64,000 bases of DNA from Adiantum capillus-veneris (GCA_014529385.2 CM043970.1:69749067-69813066); one strand, 5' to 3'; counted from the first letter of the stretch, positions 22,790-36,629 are shown. Notes: a model not told the origin generated them from the sequence alone. Translations and numbers: made by a program.

Positions 22790-24333
22790 AGAATGACAAA
22801 GAAAACGACATCCATTAAGCACAAATTGTACTTGTGTGTAGAGGTAACTGCAAACACTCTGCGACGTGAGTGAGAGGGACCTTGATTATCATTGCTCCAC
22901 ACTCGCTAAACCGAACTCCATGAGATCCCAGACCATGTTGTGCCCCATGTGACAACATGTTCCAAACATAACCGTACCATGTAGGTCTATAATTGTTTCA
23001 CAAGAGTCAAACCCATCACGGTAGCTTGATGAACAGGGAAGAGAGAAAAGAACACTATTGTCTCAAAATGCTATGCTCTTCCATGACCTTGTCACTGGGC
23101 TAAAGAGCAAGCTGGAGTAAAGGCTTCTAGCTCAAACATCCCATGTACAGAACTTAAGAAAACTTAATTGCAAAGGGAAATACATCCAAAAAACATGTAC
23201 TTACCATGAAGTGGAAATTACCTGATAGTACTTACCCGGAAGTCAAGTACATCCCTCATCCTGTAAGTGTACCTATCAAAATTTCTTTGACCTACTAATC
23301 ACTAAAAGTAGAGATTAGGGAAGATAAACAAATTGAACTTGTAACCTTGGATATTGCCTTGGCAATCCAAACCCCTGGGTATATCCTGCCAAACCAACTC
23401 GCTTGGTGAAAGTTTGGAAAGAATTGTTTGACTACACCTTGGCAGACAATTTTCTTGAAAAACAAAGTGTGAAGGTGTCCAAAAAAATGGACATGAACAC
23501 GTATTGAGTGATTGCGTAAGCACATGTATGGTCGTACCACAAAACTTTGCTCCGATATGCACGCCTAGTGCTTTAAAGAAAACGGGAGATCCATGCAGGG
23601 TGAGACTCCTAGCTCTTAGGGACAACCATGCTGTTTGAAATGCTTGCTTCATCTATACACTGTGCTATAAGTCGGCCTATGCAAGTGTAAGTTTATCAAA
23701 AACTCAGCTCAATCGATGCACCAAAACATGTAGTGATTACAAAATACCCATATGTAATGATAAGACTCTTTCTTGGCATTTAACATCGATGGGGAGTCCA
23801 CTGGGTAGAGCTATTCAAGCTAGAGAACAATCACCCAAGGAATACCAATAGTTGGGTCTTACCCTAGATCTGACAATGGCTCTTAGCCAGCCTGTGTGGC
23901 TCATAGCCCTTATGTCAATTGGTGTTCAATCGATGAGCTGATGAGAACTAATTTGGATGGCGTCTTGGCCAATTTCTAACTGACAGTTAGAGCACCTTGG
24001 CTTAGGCTGGCTCACAAGCAAAACATGTTTCAAAAGCTTCTTAGGAACTTTCATTATTCTTCGAGAGAAGTAAGAAAGAGATAGAAGGAGAGCATGTTGG
24101 ACTGAGGAACTTTCCTTAAATTTGTAAAGTGTGTACCCAATTTTTGTGCTCTTACGCATCTTATGCCTCACTTGCAGCTTATACTATAAGCATTCCATAG
24201 TTTTCTTGTATGACTCCCTCATCAAGAGAGGTAATATAAAAACACAAAACTCATCCTGACCTACATACCTTGCAGGCGCGGGATTGTATGAGGATGACTT
24301 AGCATTGGCACTTTTGCCTGTGAAGCAAGTTCG
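22790..24333. other. Unassigned sequence
   Basis: I find no gene, RNA or element here on either strand. The open frames are short and have no recognisable motif. It is the flank between the CACTA end and the duplicated flank of E2. Confidence 0.5.
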
Positions 24334-24559
24334 AGTTTTAGGTTCTTTGCAGTGTTGTTGTGCGTTGACAGCAACTAATCCAGAACTTATCTTGTCCTTG
24401 ACAGAGTGTTTGGTTTTATATTGGCTAGCATGCCTTGCATGCAAAATTGTTAGCCCTTGGCTACAGTGACGGACTCAAACAGAAAAACTGAAATCATAAG
24501 TGCCTTGCACAATCCATACTGGTAGGGATTTGGTGAAATGACATCCCTATTGTACCCGT
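24334..24559. repeat. Flank of E2, copy 1
   Basis: 226 bp immediately left of the E2 3' LTR, repeated at 42369-42594 with very few differences. Both copies end in CCGT just before the LTR. It is outside the LTR, so its duplication shows that the whole locus, and not just the transposon, was copied. Confidence 0.8.
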
Positions 24560-25633
24560 TGGAGAGGGGAAATAGGGAGCACACCGTGCATACAAAATAT
24601 ATGCCTCTCTATAGCCCAGGGATTCCATAGCACCCCTAACCTCTCAAATAACACCTTCAAATTGGCTAATTTTCACTAACAACTTCACTTTAGCACACAC
24701 AGAACAGCTATCTCACACCTTGAAAAAAACACCTTGCAACACAAATGCACCCACACTGCTCAACTCACCCTTTCCGACTCACAAAACACCCCTATTCTAT
24801 CCTCTTGGTAACACCCTTCAAGCTGTATGCAAGCCTTCTGCAAGCACCGACCAATACACAAAGAGCGAGAGAAAAGGAGGGGAATGGGGAGAAGCAACAC
24901 AAGAAATAGGGGCAAATATGTGGTATTATTGCATAGGGGAATAGTACAATCAAGTATGCAGCTTCAATGGCAAGCTTTGCACTACACAGGCTTGCAACTT
25001 TCAATCACACACTCAATCAAAAAAGCCCTCAAATTTTCACATTTACATTCTTTTATAGGGGTGTCGCTAGGAGGTTCAAAAAAGAAATGATGGGTGTGCT
25101 TCTCCTCCCGTGGCCTTCACCTAGAGCTTCAATTAGAATTTCCTTGCATTGCCACCACTTGGCACATTTCATTTTTGCAAACAATTGCATGGTATACACA
25201 TCTTCCTAATGTCCGCCCAACTCGGTCGCCCGGCTTGCTCCTCTTCGGCCTTTGAGTTCTCTCTTTGGCTTTGCTTGATCTCCCTTGTTAGACCTTTGAA
25301 CGGCCTTGGCCTTGCTCTCCCTTCACTCAAGGATCAACTTCTTCCATGAGGGGGGAAGGCAATAGCGAGGTCGCTATTGCCCTCCCTGGTTTCCTTCAAA
25401 AATTTGGGGCTCCAACGGAGCCACGGGACTCACCTTTAGCGCGGACTTGCCACGTAATCAACCACTCCACGCGGGCGTGAGCGCCCTTGGTGCAGCCCTG
25501 CTGAGACAAAATTGCCACCGACCGGCCCAATGCGCTACATGCAGCGCCCAGCGAGGCCGCGGCCACGCACCATCGCCAATGGGAGGGAGAGCTCCCCTCT
25601 TGTGTCCATTAGAGGGCTCACGGCCCTGTATTT

Positions 25634-26113
25634 TGCTACAGACGGAGGAGTGGAGTTCCCTGCAAAACATCCGAAATAGAATACTACAAACCATAAGCAG
25701 ACTAATCGACATACCTGGCAACCACATAGACACATAATCGCGAGATACACGAACAAAGAGAGACAGAGAGTGAGAGAGAGTAATAAGGCTTGTGCAGGCG
25801 CACCTCCTAGAATGGAGTACTACGCCGGCGAGAGAGAAGAGAGGAGAGGAGAGAGAAAGACACAAGCACTGGGTGCAATCTTCCCCCGTGCAAGAGTGAC
25901 CATTTCCCTCTTGCACGTATTTCATTTATAGATTTCTTAAATGGTCAAAGTGATTACAAATTGGCCGGCCGGTCATAAATGGCCAAAGCTCATAAAAGAG
26001 CACTTGAATAACAAAATGTACATGATATACAAATCCATTCGCATAGGCCAAGCTTGGTCTAGTCTTTTCCCCCTGTCAGCTGCAATACATAATAAAATGT
26101 CAATTCTATAACA
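25634..26113 (-). repeat. 3' LTR of the iMet-primed element
   Basis: 480 bp nearly identical to 31027-31512, with TG...CA ends. The minus-strand polypurine stretch AGTGGAGAGGTA adjoins it at 26114-26125. Confidence 0.85.
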
Positions 26114-26125
26114 TACCTCTCCACT

Positions 26126-29100
26126 GGAAAGCAATTGTCCTCAGTTGCAAAGATAAGAAATCTGGAAATGATACTTGTAAGAAATAGTGATTAGAAATCG
26201 GTGTCAAAAAAATAGCATATAGTAAAAATAATGAAACTAAAAAACATTGCTTATGCCTGTCGTCATTCACATACTACCTATTCTAGTGTCCCATACCACT
26301 AGAATAAGCAGTATATGTCATATCCTGATGAATCAGGATATCATTGGTCACACTCATCATTCAATAATCCATTGATCTCATCAATCTCAAGTTCAATTCT
26401 ATAAATATTGTCGCGACAAAAAATCATCATATACCAATTCCAAATCCCATTTCCAAATCTAAATCCAAAATATCTTTCATTTTGTATACCCGGGTAACAA
26501 AATCATACCAGTTAATTACAGTGGTGGCTAGCCACTGCAGCATGATTTTGTGATCGGTGTTGCCTCATCCGACGAGTCTACACCAATAAAACGTGCTGCC
26601 TAAATCGGCGAATCTGCACTAATGTTTCCTATATCGGCGGATCTGCACAGATAACTGGTGTTGCCTAAATCAATGAATCTATACCAAGATGAGCATTTAC
26701 ACACTGCCTAAATCGGCGGATCTGTGTGCATGTGACCAATGGACTAGACAGGGCATAAAAACATAAAAATGTACTACCTGTTTCACACCACATTGGAGTA
26801 AGGTTGAGTAACAAAGTACTGAGAAATTGGTATTTAACGAAAAGCACCTCTTCTCATGTGAGTAGTTGCATATCTCAATGTGTAATGATCGCAAAAGCAA
26901 TTATATTTAATACAAGTATCGGCACAATGTTAGAGAATGCAGGTAATTAAAAGAGCTAGGCCTTCTTTCAAAAAAATAAATGGTAATCAAGGTAATACAA
27001 TAAAATCATGTTCTTGTAAACACCATATCCCATCGTTTGTGTCTCAATACATACTTGAAAGGTTAAGTTTATCTGTGAGAATACTCGGTCCATGTGCCAG
27101 GTGAGAGTGTCAGAGTTCCATAAAATTATTCAACAGTGGAGATATCTGGCAGCAATAAATTTTTGCAAAAAATAAAAAAATTGAATACAACATGAATATA
27201 GTATAATGACTAAAAAAAATGTAACGTGAATTTGTGGATAAAGTGCCAATATACATGTGATAACTGAATGGAAACATGGTCCATCTGTGAAATGAAGGTA
27301 GTAGGGTGAGTTAATGATTAGAATTTAGATGCAAGGTAGAGATTCATTAACAAGTTACACTTACTCTAAATGGTAGGGCTCTGCCTAGTCGTAACTATAG
27401 TCTAATCTGTAAGAATAATATCAAAAGTACAACACCAAGATCACTCACTACCTACCTTGGTCAAAATCAAACAATAAAATGGGGTGGTTTTGGGCAATTA
27501 GCGCGAGGTATCTCACTTGATTGAAGCTACAAGGGTCTCCTTGCTTTAAGGTTTACGAATTGTACATAGTTAGATAATTCAGAGAATGTATATGAGATAA
27601 AAAGAAAGGACCTATTAGCAATGTGGAAGGATTCTTTGCCTTAATTTGTCGCAAGGCGTGTAGAAATTTAATTGTATTCATTTTTTTATTTTATTTTTTA
27701 TTTTTTTACTACAGGTGGCCAGCAGGGAAATGAGTAACAAATACATTATCCAAAAACCAAGAATGAGGAGATTATCATTGCCTAGCCAGAATTATAATAA
27801 TGATTTGATACAATTTAATGTCGTGTTGTTCAATGAGCCAATCATCCCATAGTTTATGATTGTGTAGCCCCATGAATACCTTGTAACGAAGGAGTATCCA
27901 ACTTCATCTACCATATGGTGATCACAAGGTTTTGGATCGTAATTATCGTCTCTAATTTTATGTGGTCGTCAATTTTCTAATTGGCCAATGATAATCATGG
28001 TAGACAAAAAGGCGTCGATTTTTTGTTTTGTGTTGTTGTTTTTTTTTTTTTGGTAATTTATTAGTTTATGCTACCCCACCTAGAAGATGCAACCACAAGA
28101 CGCCAGAGTTGATGATCAAAGATATAAGCACATATTCATACAAAGGACACCATTACGTCTCGAATAGATTAACCATGTGCAAAAATCCTATGAGAACAAA
28201 TGGATACAATCATTATGGATCTTAATACAATGGCTAGGTTTAAAATAAAACAGAGTACAGAGGTATAAAAGACTGAAAAAATTAAAAATAAAAATAAAAA
28301 CGTCATCAGCATCGGTGTCAATGCTCGAGGATGCTCTGCATTGGGCGTCGTCTGAGAAAGTATTGCAATGGTCGGTGAAGAGCGTCCTCAATGTCCGCTT
28401 CGGTAGATGCAGTGGAAGAGGGGGAGAGCGAGAAATGAAATGAAATGTTTTATAAATTGTCTTTACAAGGGGTGTGGGATCAAACTCATAGAATCTTATG
28501 GATCGAAGACAATGTATGGGTACAAAATGAAACAAGTTAAAATAAAAGGTGAGGATGGATGACGTTGTCGAAAGATGTATTGCATCTGCAGCTGCAGAGT
28601 TTCGTCAATGCCCGCCACTGTAAGCCATCGTCAAAGGGCGAAATAGAGTGAGAGAGATTCTCCTGCTTGCTAGTAGCTGAGTGAGAGCACAGTAGTTCCA
28701 TTGAGAGAGAGATTCACACCAAGGGTGACCAGTTGCGGAGAAGGAGGGTCCTCGGGTGTTGAAAGTAGGGCCTCAAGGCCTGCTACAAATTAGGTAGAAG
28801 AAGAGCTCTGCAAGGCAAGGCCGGGTTGGAGTTAAAGGATCATAGTCTGGCTGTGTCGAGGGTCAAGAGGGTCAGTACAGGAGGTCACTTTTCTCACTAG
28901 ATCAGTGAGCATGGGGTGCCGCAGGGTGGAGAGTTGAGCGTTGTAGGGAGTTGAAGGCCTGGGGCGGTCACTTTTTAGAATGTGTATGATATCATGTGAG
29001 TTAACCGGAGAGGATTATTAAAAGACCAAAATGTATAAAAATGTATACATACAGAGGGGGGTGGGGGTTTTTTAAATAGGCTCACAGTGTAAGTATAGTA

Positions 29101-29287
29101 TGTATATTGGGGTATTATTAATTACCTCTCGAACGCACGTGATATAGGGGTCTTTTGGTAAGTTACTGCCCCGGGGTTGAAGGTTGCAATTGACAAAACA
29201 TGATGCCATAAGCTATTGAGGGGTATGGGTTGCCAACACCACAGAGCAAGGACAAGGAGGAGCGCTGAATATTGCATGAAAGAGAGG

Positions 29288-29372
<85 letters not shown>

Positions 29373-29854
29373 AGTGGGTGAGTCACAGCACGAGGATGCT
29401 GCAACTTACGAGGTGGAGAGAGAGAGAGAGAGAGTGGTCGAGGTTGGTGTGCGCCAGTGGTTGGCAGAGGGAGAGAGGAAGACATGCCGTGTGTGTGGGG
29501 GGCTGGGCAACGCCATGCACACCAGGAAAAAAGGTGGCCATGGTAATTGGAAGGCGACCAAGAAGGTCGTCTGTGTGTGATGGGGAGGGAGATTCAGAGC
29601 CGCAGCATGTAGGCAATCCTAGGTTGGCACACCACAAGCGCAAAGGAGTGGGTGTTGATTGATGGCACTCCCTGCACGCTGGCGATTTAAAAATAATAAT
29701 AATACAATAATTAAAAAAATGTGCCGCTACCGGCTGCTGCATGTACTAGCCACTGGTGGAGGGCGTGGTTGGTAGAAAGCGGCACTGAAAGGCTGAGAGA
29801 GAGAGTGAGAGAGAGAGACGTAGTTGGACAGCTGAGGGAAAAACCATCCGCCAC

Positions 29855-29952
<98 letters not shown>

Positions 29953-31009
29953 CATAAAAAGTGAATAAAACTACCGTCTTATGTACTTTAAAAAAAAAAC
30001 TGCATGAACTGCAAGTCTGCATGACTCATGAGCTCCATGATTCGTTATTAGTGTTGGCGAACTGCATGCACCGGGACTCCAAGACTCTGATAGCGGCTGC
30101 AGGTGAGTATGACAATGGCGGATGTGGTTAGGTAGCAAGGGATTGGATTTGTTGTAGGTGTTCACAACACTTGTGTTGACGTCATGGGTTGTCGTCGACA
30201 CTGCGCACTCAAGGTGAATAGGTAGGCGGTACTTGTATGCGTCGCGCTAGTAGCAACCACCTGGTGATCACTGTTGCGTAGCGCCGCTACTATGCCACGC
30301 TTTTTCAACTGTCACATTGGTATCGTCGTCCAGGTCTGCGCATGACAGAGTGCCACACCTATGAGCTAGACTCAATGGATGCTTGGGACTCGTTCCCACT
30401 AAGGGAAATTATGTCAACACCTCATGAATAATGAGGGGTTTTGAGCACAAGATTAGTCGACAGGTCTAGTTCCAAAGGGTTTTCTGAAGACTCCTAATAC
30501 ATTCCCTTTCCCCTTGCACTATTATAAGCGCTCTTGTAGGTGTCTCTTCCCACGATGAGAGGGAGGGATGAAGAAGAAATTGCACTATTCTTCTTTCTCT
30601 GCTACTCTTTTGTCAAGAGTGATTCTCCATACAGTTCTCATCCCTATTACTTCTTCTCCATCTCTTTCTACCTACCGATTATATATACACCGTTCTATTA
30701 CTGTCAAGAGTGATTCTCCATACAGTTCTCATCCCTATTACTTCTTCTCCATCTCTTTCTACCTACCGATTATATATACACCGTTCTACTAGTTTAAATT
30801 TTCCTTTGATGCTGAAGCTTTTCTTATTCTTCATTCCATGCTAATTTGTATTAATTAAACTCCTAATCAAACTAATCTTATTTTAATTGAATCACATAAC
30901 CATTTTATGCACAATCATGTTAAGCATCATGTTAATAAAATAAGTAAAGTAAATAAGTAAAGCATCATGTCATTGTGAGCATGTTTCTAGCACTGCCAGG
31001 AGCGTTTTT
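26126..31009. other. Coding-free interior of the iMet-primed element
   Basis: 4.9 kb without a credible gene. Contains an (AG)n run at 29289-29370, a (GT)n run at about 29857-29951, and a 91-bp direct tandem duplication (30611-30701 and 30702-30789). Positions 26560-26730 have a short repeated phrase 'cctaaatcggcgRatctgcac' in four or five copies. Long Arg-Glu, Cys-Val or Thr-His frames here are microsatellite artefacts. Confidence 0.6.
30611..30789. repeat. 91-bp tandem duplication
   Basis: Two adjacent, almost identical units starting 'tgtcaagagtgattctcc' and ending near 'acaccgttctact'. It is a recent local duplication within the element interior. Confidence 0.9.
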
Positions 31010-31025
31010 TCAAGCTCTGATACCA
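31010..31025 (-). other. Initiator tRNA-Met primer-binding site
   Basis: Minus strand TGGTATCAGAGCTTGA, one base from the 5' LTR end. This is the classic plant iMet primer site; the first 12 bases match exactly. Confidence 0.9.
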
Positions 31026-31026
31026 C

Positions 31027-31512
31027 TGCTACAGACGGAGGCATGGAGTTCCCTGCAAAACATCCGAAATAGCATACTACAAACCATAAGCAGACTAATC
31101 GACATACATGGCAACCACATAGACGCATAATTGTGAGATACACGAACAGAGAGAGACAGAGAGCGAGAGAGAGTAATACGGCTCGTGCAGGCGCACCTCC
31201 TAGAATGGAGTACTACGCCGGCATGGCGAGAGAGAAGAGAGCAGAGCTGAGAGGAAGACACAAGCATTGGGTGAAATCTCCCCCCATGCAAGAGTGACCA
31301 TTTCCCTCTTGCACATATTTCATTTATAGATTTCTTAAATGGTCAAAGTGATTACAAACTGGCCGGCCGGTCATAAATGGCCAAAGCTCATAAAAGAGCA
31401 TCTTGAATAATAAAATGTACATGATATACAAATCCATTCTCATAGGCCAAGCTTGGTCTAGTTTGTTCCCCCTGTCAGCTGCAATAAATAATAAAATGTC
31501 AATTCTATAACA
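31027..31512 (-). repeat. 5' LTR of the iMet-primed element
   Basis: 486 bp, partner of 25634-26113, followed by the target duplication TATTT and then by E2 LTR sequence. Confidence 0.85.
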
Positions 31513-32622
31513 TATTTATAGTGCGGCCCCCAAGCTTGTGACTAGGCATATGGGTTTACCATGCCTCCATGTGGCATCCCGTCAAGCAATATCCCTTGGG
31601 GCTCTCCAACATCCTCCAAAACAACCTCCCCTTTTAATCTTAAAAAACTCATTTTTTGGCCTCCTTCTCCAAGCTCCTATTGTCTGCTCCAATGCCATAT
31701 TGTCAAGCCGCAAAGCCCGAATGAAATCTTGCATTTCCGGCTTGCTTCAACATAATCCGCGTCGCTTCTCAACTTTTCCAGGGCCGCGATCCAATGTAAC
31801 CAAAATTTTAAAAAGCCATCTGCAAACATTTCATCTTCAACTGCCCTAGGTTTTCCCAAGCCATAACTCGGTGCTCGAGGATCGAAATCACATACCGTGA
31901 CTTTGTCCTAACTCCAGATGATGTACACTATCATCGAGAACTTTGGTGAGGCCCCAAAGATGCCAGATGGCACGCCCTTCAATGCACCCAAGGGGGCTAA
32001 GACCCGACCCTCGGGAAAAATTCAGCTGGCCATAAAATGCAAACCATAGCTCTGATCCGCAATCTGAAAAGATGTCTAGGCTCCATAAATTGAGCTCTAC
32101 ACACCTGTACCTTGACTTCCACTTGGACCACCCATCCCCAGTAGCCCTATTTAGTAAGAATCTGCAATCCATTGAAACTTCAACCTTCAATAACTTGGGC
32201 TCCGTATCTCGGTTTGGTGAGTTGTCTGGACCTCCTCCTTCAGCACTTCAAGCTCTTCATTCCTAGACCCAAAAGCTACACTTTTCATCTCCTTCATCTG
32301 CTCCCTGAGCTAGCCCCTCATGGAGCCTTCCTTGGCCTATAAGCCGCATGAGTTATGCAACTCCACTACTACCTATCATCCCATGATTGTACTAGCTGCT
32401 CCAGCCCTTTGCCATACTTCTGCTAGCCTGCATATATCTGCCCATGCCACTTTCTAGAGTCGACACACTTTTGCTGCACCATCATTGTCGACCCCCCAGT
32501 TGAGCATTAATGCTCAACCGCAAAAGAGCTTTTATTCCACTACTAAACCCTAAACCTGGCACACACTATGAGAAAACTAAAACCATATGTACATAGTTTT
32601 ATTGCATCCTACTGCCAAACCT

Positions 32623-33980
32623 TCAAGTCGGTTGCCCCACTTCCTGCATAAGAATTTGATGCATTGTTGGCACCAGTTCCCTTTCAAAATAGATCTTGAG
32701 AAGCAGACCATTAACCCTGTGTTTCAGGAACCGACCATCCAACCTTATGAGTGCATAAGTACCATTGGGAAAAACTTGATGAACCTTGTAAGGTCCCGTC
32801 CACTTTTTTTTAAACTTCTTTTGAAAGGTGAAGTCAAGATAACTCTTGTACTTCATCACTAGATCGCCCTTGTCAATCCGATTTGCTAGCAAATGTTGGT
32901 TGAACTTTGCTACACTTCTCTCTTGCTGCTTCACATAAAAGTCTGCCGCTGCCTCATGATCCATCTTCAAAGTTTCAAGACTTGTAATCCTATCCTGCAA
33001 AACATCTTGATGAGTCTTAGCGATTCACCACAAACCTTTGAGAACCCCTAATTGCACATGCACAGGTAGGACCGCTTCCTTGCCATATACCAACTCTTAT
33101 GGAGTAAAGTTGGTTGCCACCTTATATGAAAGCCTGTAAGTCCACAAACATTTGTCAAGGTTAGATTCCCACCCTTCAACCTGCTAGTATATATACTTCG
33201 TAAGCATCTTGATTATCTGCCCATTGGCACTTTCCACTAAACCATTCACTGCGGATGGTATGGAGATGAAAATCAGTGTTGAATCCCCAATTTGTCCACC
33301 AAGGCACGTACCAACTTGCTTCAGAACCCTTGTCCCCGATCTGATATAAGCACCCAAGGCACTCCAAAGCGACAACATATGCAATCAAACACAAACTGAG
33401 CAACAATATGTGCATTTACCTCTTTGACCGCTTTAGCCTTGAACCACCGGGTAAGGTATTCTATGGCCACTACCACATATTTCTTACCGCTCACTGACTT
33501 GGGCAATGGACCAATTGCATCCAAACCCCACTTTTCAAAGGCATCATGTGCGATGATAGTCCCTTGCTTCTCGGCTACCAGTCGTCTTTCACCCATCACT
33601 TGGCACTGATGACATGTCTTGCACCAATAATGCACATCTCACACAATAGAAGGCCACCAGAACCCACTTCTTAAGATACAAAACAAAACTTGACTCTTAC
33701 CCTGATGACCGCTTTCTTCGTGGCATTGCTCTAATACCATACTAATCTCTTCCTTGTAAAGGACACGATGGAGCACCCCATCTCTATCATGCATCATAAG
33801 ATTTTCTCCAATCAGAGTGAACCTTTTAGCCTTTTGAACAACCCTCCTCTTTTGTAGCTTGGAAAGCCCGTTCGAACATTGACCTGTACTCAAGAAATCA
33901 TCAATATCCTTCAAAGTCTCTCTACTTGCATAAGTGGCCAGCCCACATACAAACTCGACACTTGAGTCTGAACACGACTG
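32623..33980 (-). pseudogene. E2 integrase
   Basis: Reads from the linker LSKLQKRRVVQKA through the zinc-binding HHCC region (CHEESGHQGK ... CKTCHQCQ) with a TGA at 33641-33639 (probably from CGA). The core has WGLDAIGPLPKS (first Asp), VLISDRGQGF (second Asp), then a frame change to NGLVESANGQIIKM (catalytic Glu). The C-terminal domain at 32623-33000 has KGDLVMKYKS and KKFKKKWTGPYKVHQVF, a GPY module. No chromodomain follows. Broken by one stop and at least two frame changes. Confidence 0.8.
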
Positions 33981-34004
33981 CTAGCTAGCCAACCGATCTG
34001 CTTC

Positions 34005-34805
34005 CTAGTTTTGTTCTCTTCTCACATGTTTGAACTGCACTGCTTCAAAAAACTTCAACAGCTTCTTTATAGAAAAAAACCAATTCTTGAGGGAATCCCT
34101 CTTTACCTGCCATTGGCCCAAAAGTTGTTTGACGACTAGTAGAGCATCACCTTTTACTACTAACCTTGATATACCAAATTTAATGCATTGCTTGAGTCCC
34201 AGGTTTAAAGTAAGATATTCTGCTTCATTGTTGGTATGCACCTCCTCCAAGTCGTAAGCTATGGAAAAAATAAATGTGACGTGCAGATCTTGAATGACTA
34301 CCCCTCCACCTGCTTTCTGTGTTACTCATCTGTAAGCGCCATCAAACCACATCATGAAGGCCCCTTCCAAGTCGGGTTCCTCTCGTACCACCCTTGGATA
34401 AATTGGTAACTCAACATCCTTGTTGACTAGGATATCCGCCAAGTGAGATCGTCACGTGTGATCCATTTTGAACTCAAACTCAAACTCTTGAAGCTCAATT
34501 ACCCACTTCATTATTCGTTTCCCTCACTTCAAGTGTAGCACCACTTCAGGCAAAAGATTGTTAGCAATCAATACATAAAACTTCCGGACGACCAAATATA
34601 CTTTGAACTTTCTGCAAGCAAAGACCAAATCCATCACCCACTGTTCCTCCTCCGTATAAGTAGCTTCACCCAAACTAATGACCCTGCTTTCAAAATAGAT
34701 AGGCTTATAACTCATTCCCACCTTTTGTAACAATACTGCTCCGGTAGCCACCGTCCCCACCGTCATAGCAATCATCCTCATGATTAGAAGGGAATACTGT
34801 AGGTA
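34005..34805 (-). pseudogene. E2 RNase H and second (plant-type) RNase H
   Basis: 34524-34800 carries TGAVLLQKVGMSYKPIYFES and EATYTEEEQWVMDLVFACRKF, the ordinary RT-linked RNase H. 34005-34250 carries TNNEAEYLTLNLGLKQC, LVVKGDALLVVKQLLGQW and HVRREQN, the second RNase H (archaeal/plant type), which in plants marks the Tat lineage. Stops and frame changes lie between them. The start of the first RNase H is cut by element A. Confidence 0.75.
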
Positions 34806-34810
34806 ATTGA

Positions 34811-36535
34811 TGAGGCAAGCTTTTCCATGCATGGGAATCCCCCCTATATTTTTGCCCTTTTACCAAAATATTTCCTATTATATAAGTTACTTTTGATTTT
34901 TTCTTCTTTTTTCACAAACGTTTTAGCCTTTATTAAATAAATAAGACTTATGCTAATCAATCACGATGTAGCATAAATAAGTAAGCTTTCCTTGTTGATC
35001 TCTCTTTTGACCATTAAATATTAAATATATATATTCTAAATTACATTATATATTTTAGTATTTTCTAATATATTTTTCATGTATATATATTATTCCACCC
35101 TACCAAATATTTTATTCACTAGTTTTCATTTTCAAACCTCGACCCCACTTTCAAATTTCAATAATACCTCCATCTAGATGATTGCCAATATTTTCAAAAC
35201 TCTAGGTCATGTTTTCATACACATGAAGGAGCTTACACTTGAAGGCAAGAGAGAAGTCCACTCAAAGGGGACCACCAAAAGACCTTTGAAACCACAAATA
35301 ATACATTATTTGGCTGAATTTTTTAAGTAGAGAAGAACCCTGAATCTGAAGGAGCGTTCAACATAAAAGATGTAGCTCGTGATCTCAACTTTTAGCTCAA
35401 TTTTTTTCACAATTTTTGGAGTTATGAACATGGAGATATGATTTTTGTAGTGGACCCCAATTTTCTCGTGTAATGGTGACACAGGCCATTCCCAATTTTC
35501 TTCCCTCTAGAATGGCTATGGTTCTACAAGTCTTCAAGCATGATTACAAGAGACAAGGCTCTTTTAATGAGGTCTTGGCAAGTCTAGAGTTATTCTATCA
35601 CCATTTTTGGAGGATCCATCCTCATCAACAACTATCCACCTTTGACAATCTCTCTTGTAAATTTCTTACCTCTCTCTTCTCTCCCTAATAAGCTTATGTC
35701 TAGTCAAAGCTAGACTATTGTAAATATCTCCTATCCTCTACATCCTACCCACATTCTCTCATCTTCCCTCTCTATTGACTCTGGTATTTTAAATAATGAG
35801 GAGACAAGATGGGAGCCAGAGTCACATGCACCCCATTTTCCTAGTCACCAAAGTGGGACACTCACCTCAAATAGAAATATTGCTAAATCCTCCCCTCCTT
35901 CCCTATATAAGGAGGCCATGAGATCTCACTTAAAACACACACACACACACACACACCTATCCATACACACTCTTGTGCTACATGCTTGTAGCATGAACCC
36001 TAATCACATAATCACAACACCATCATCATCACCATCACCATGCACAAAAGATGAGCATCACACCTCCACACCACTTGTAATTAAGGGTTGAAGGCACAAT
36101 TTCAAGAAGAAGAAGGGTGGACACACTCATGATATTCCTTGCCATCAACTCCCATCTCTCCATTATGCCTCCTACGATCTTGTCCCCTTCTCATTTTCCT
36201 GCCATACGCTACCTATTGTATTCATCTTTTGCAAGCAATCAACACACTCCATCTTGGTGCCATACTTTGTGTCGCTTTGGATACATCTCATTGTGAATAT
36301 GGTATATGCTTGTTCCTTGCCTTTTTTTTCTTCTTATGTAAAGGTGTGCGGATTCGCCACCATACACACACTCTCTCTCTCTCTCCCTTTCATATTCCTA
36401 TCATCTTGCTACTTCCATCTTGAGGTGTGCGGATTCGCCACCTCTTGTATGATAAGTGAGCATACTCGCAAGTTTCCCCTACCTCATTATCTTCCTTACT
36501 AACATGCACGAGTACCAATCCCATTCTCACTCATT
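34811..36535 (+). repeat. Element A 5' LTR, 3'-truncated
   Basis: Begins TGAGGCAAGC and matches 37308-39032 until about 36535, where it jumps into interior sequence. TATA box at 35904-35910 (TATATAA), followed by a (CA)n run. Two copies of GTGTGCGGATTCGCCAC lie at 36344 and 36425. Confidence 0.85.
35904..35910 (+). promoter_or_regulatory. Element A LTR TATA box
   Basis: TATATAA in a C/T-rich context (cctccttccctatataagg), identical in the right LTR at 38401-38407 and very similar to the element B box. Likely core promoter of the LTR. Confidence 0.6.
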
Positions 36536-36629
36536 CACCACGACCACTTGGCAAGTCCTTTCTAGAGAAATACTCATGCAGAGAAATGAAATTGAGGTCT
36601 ACTAGAACTTTAGGTTTTCCTTTCTAATT

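Larger units (their letters stand above)
25634..31512 (-). mobile_element. Non-autonomous LTR retrotransposon with iMet primer site
   Basis: LTRs at 25634-26113 (3') and 31027-31512 (5'), about 480 bp, plus-strand TGCTACAGACGG ... CTATAACA. The minus-strand primer site is TGGTATCAGAGCTTGA and the polypurine tract is AGTGGAGAGGTA. A perfect 5-bp target duplication TATTT lies at 25629-25633 and 31513-31517. The 4.9-kb interior holds no gag or pol motif in any frame, only simple repeats. It fits a LARD-like element moved by another element's enzymes; the tRNA-iMet site is common in Ty1/Copia and other plant lineages. Confidence 0.85.
24560..32484 (-). repeat. E2 3' LTR with nested insertion
   Basis: LTR sequence at 24560-25633 and 31518-32484 (about 2.04 kb in all), split by the LTR element at 25634-31512 and its target duplication. 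It starts on plus with TGGAGAGG and ends near CACCATCA. It matches the solo LTR at 42595-51886. A TATA-like box (minus CCCCTATAAAAG) lies at 25050-25061. Confidence 0.75.

Noticed and set aside
24720-25349. Short plus-strand frames repeated at 42753-43635
   Set aside because: Again LTR sequence present twice; codon patterns are not maintained through indels.
29721-30022. Cys-Val and Thr-His repeat frames
   Set aside because: Both come from the (GT)n tract; no start context or flanking domain.
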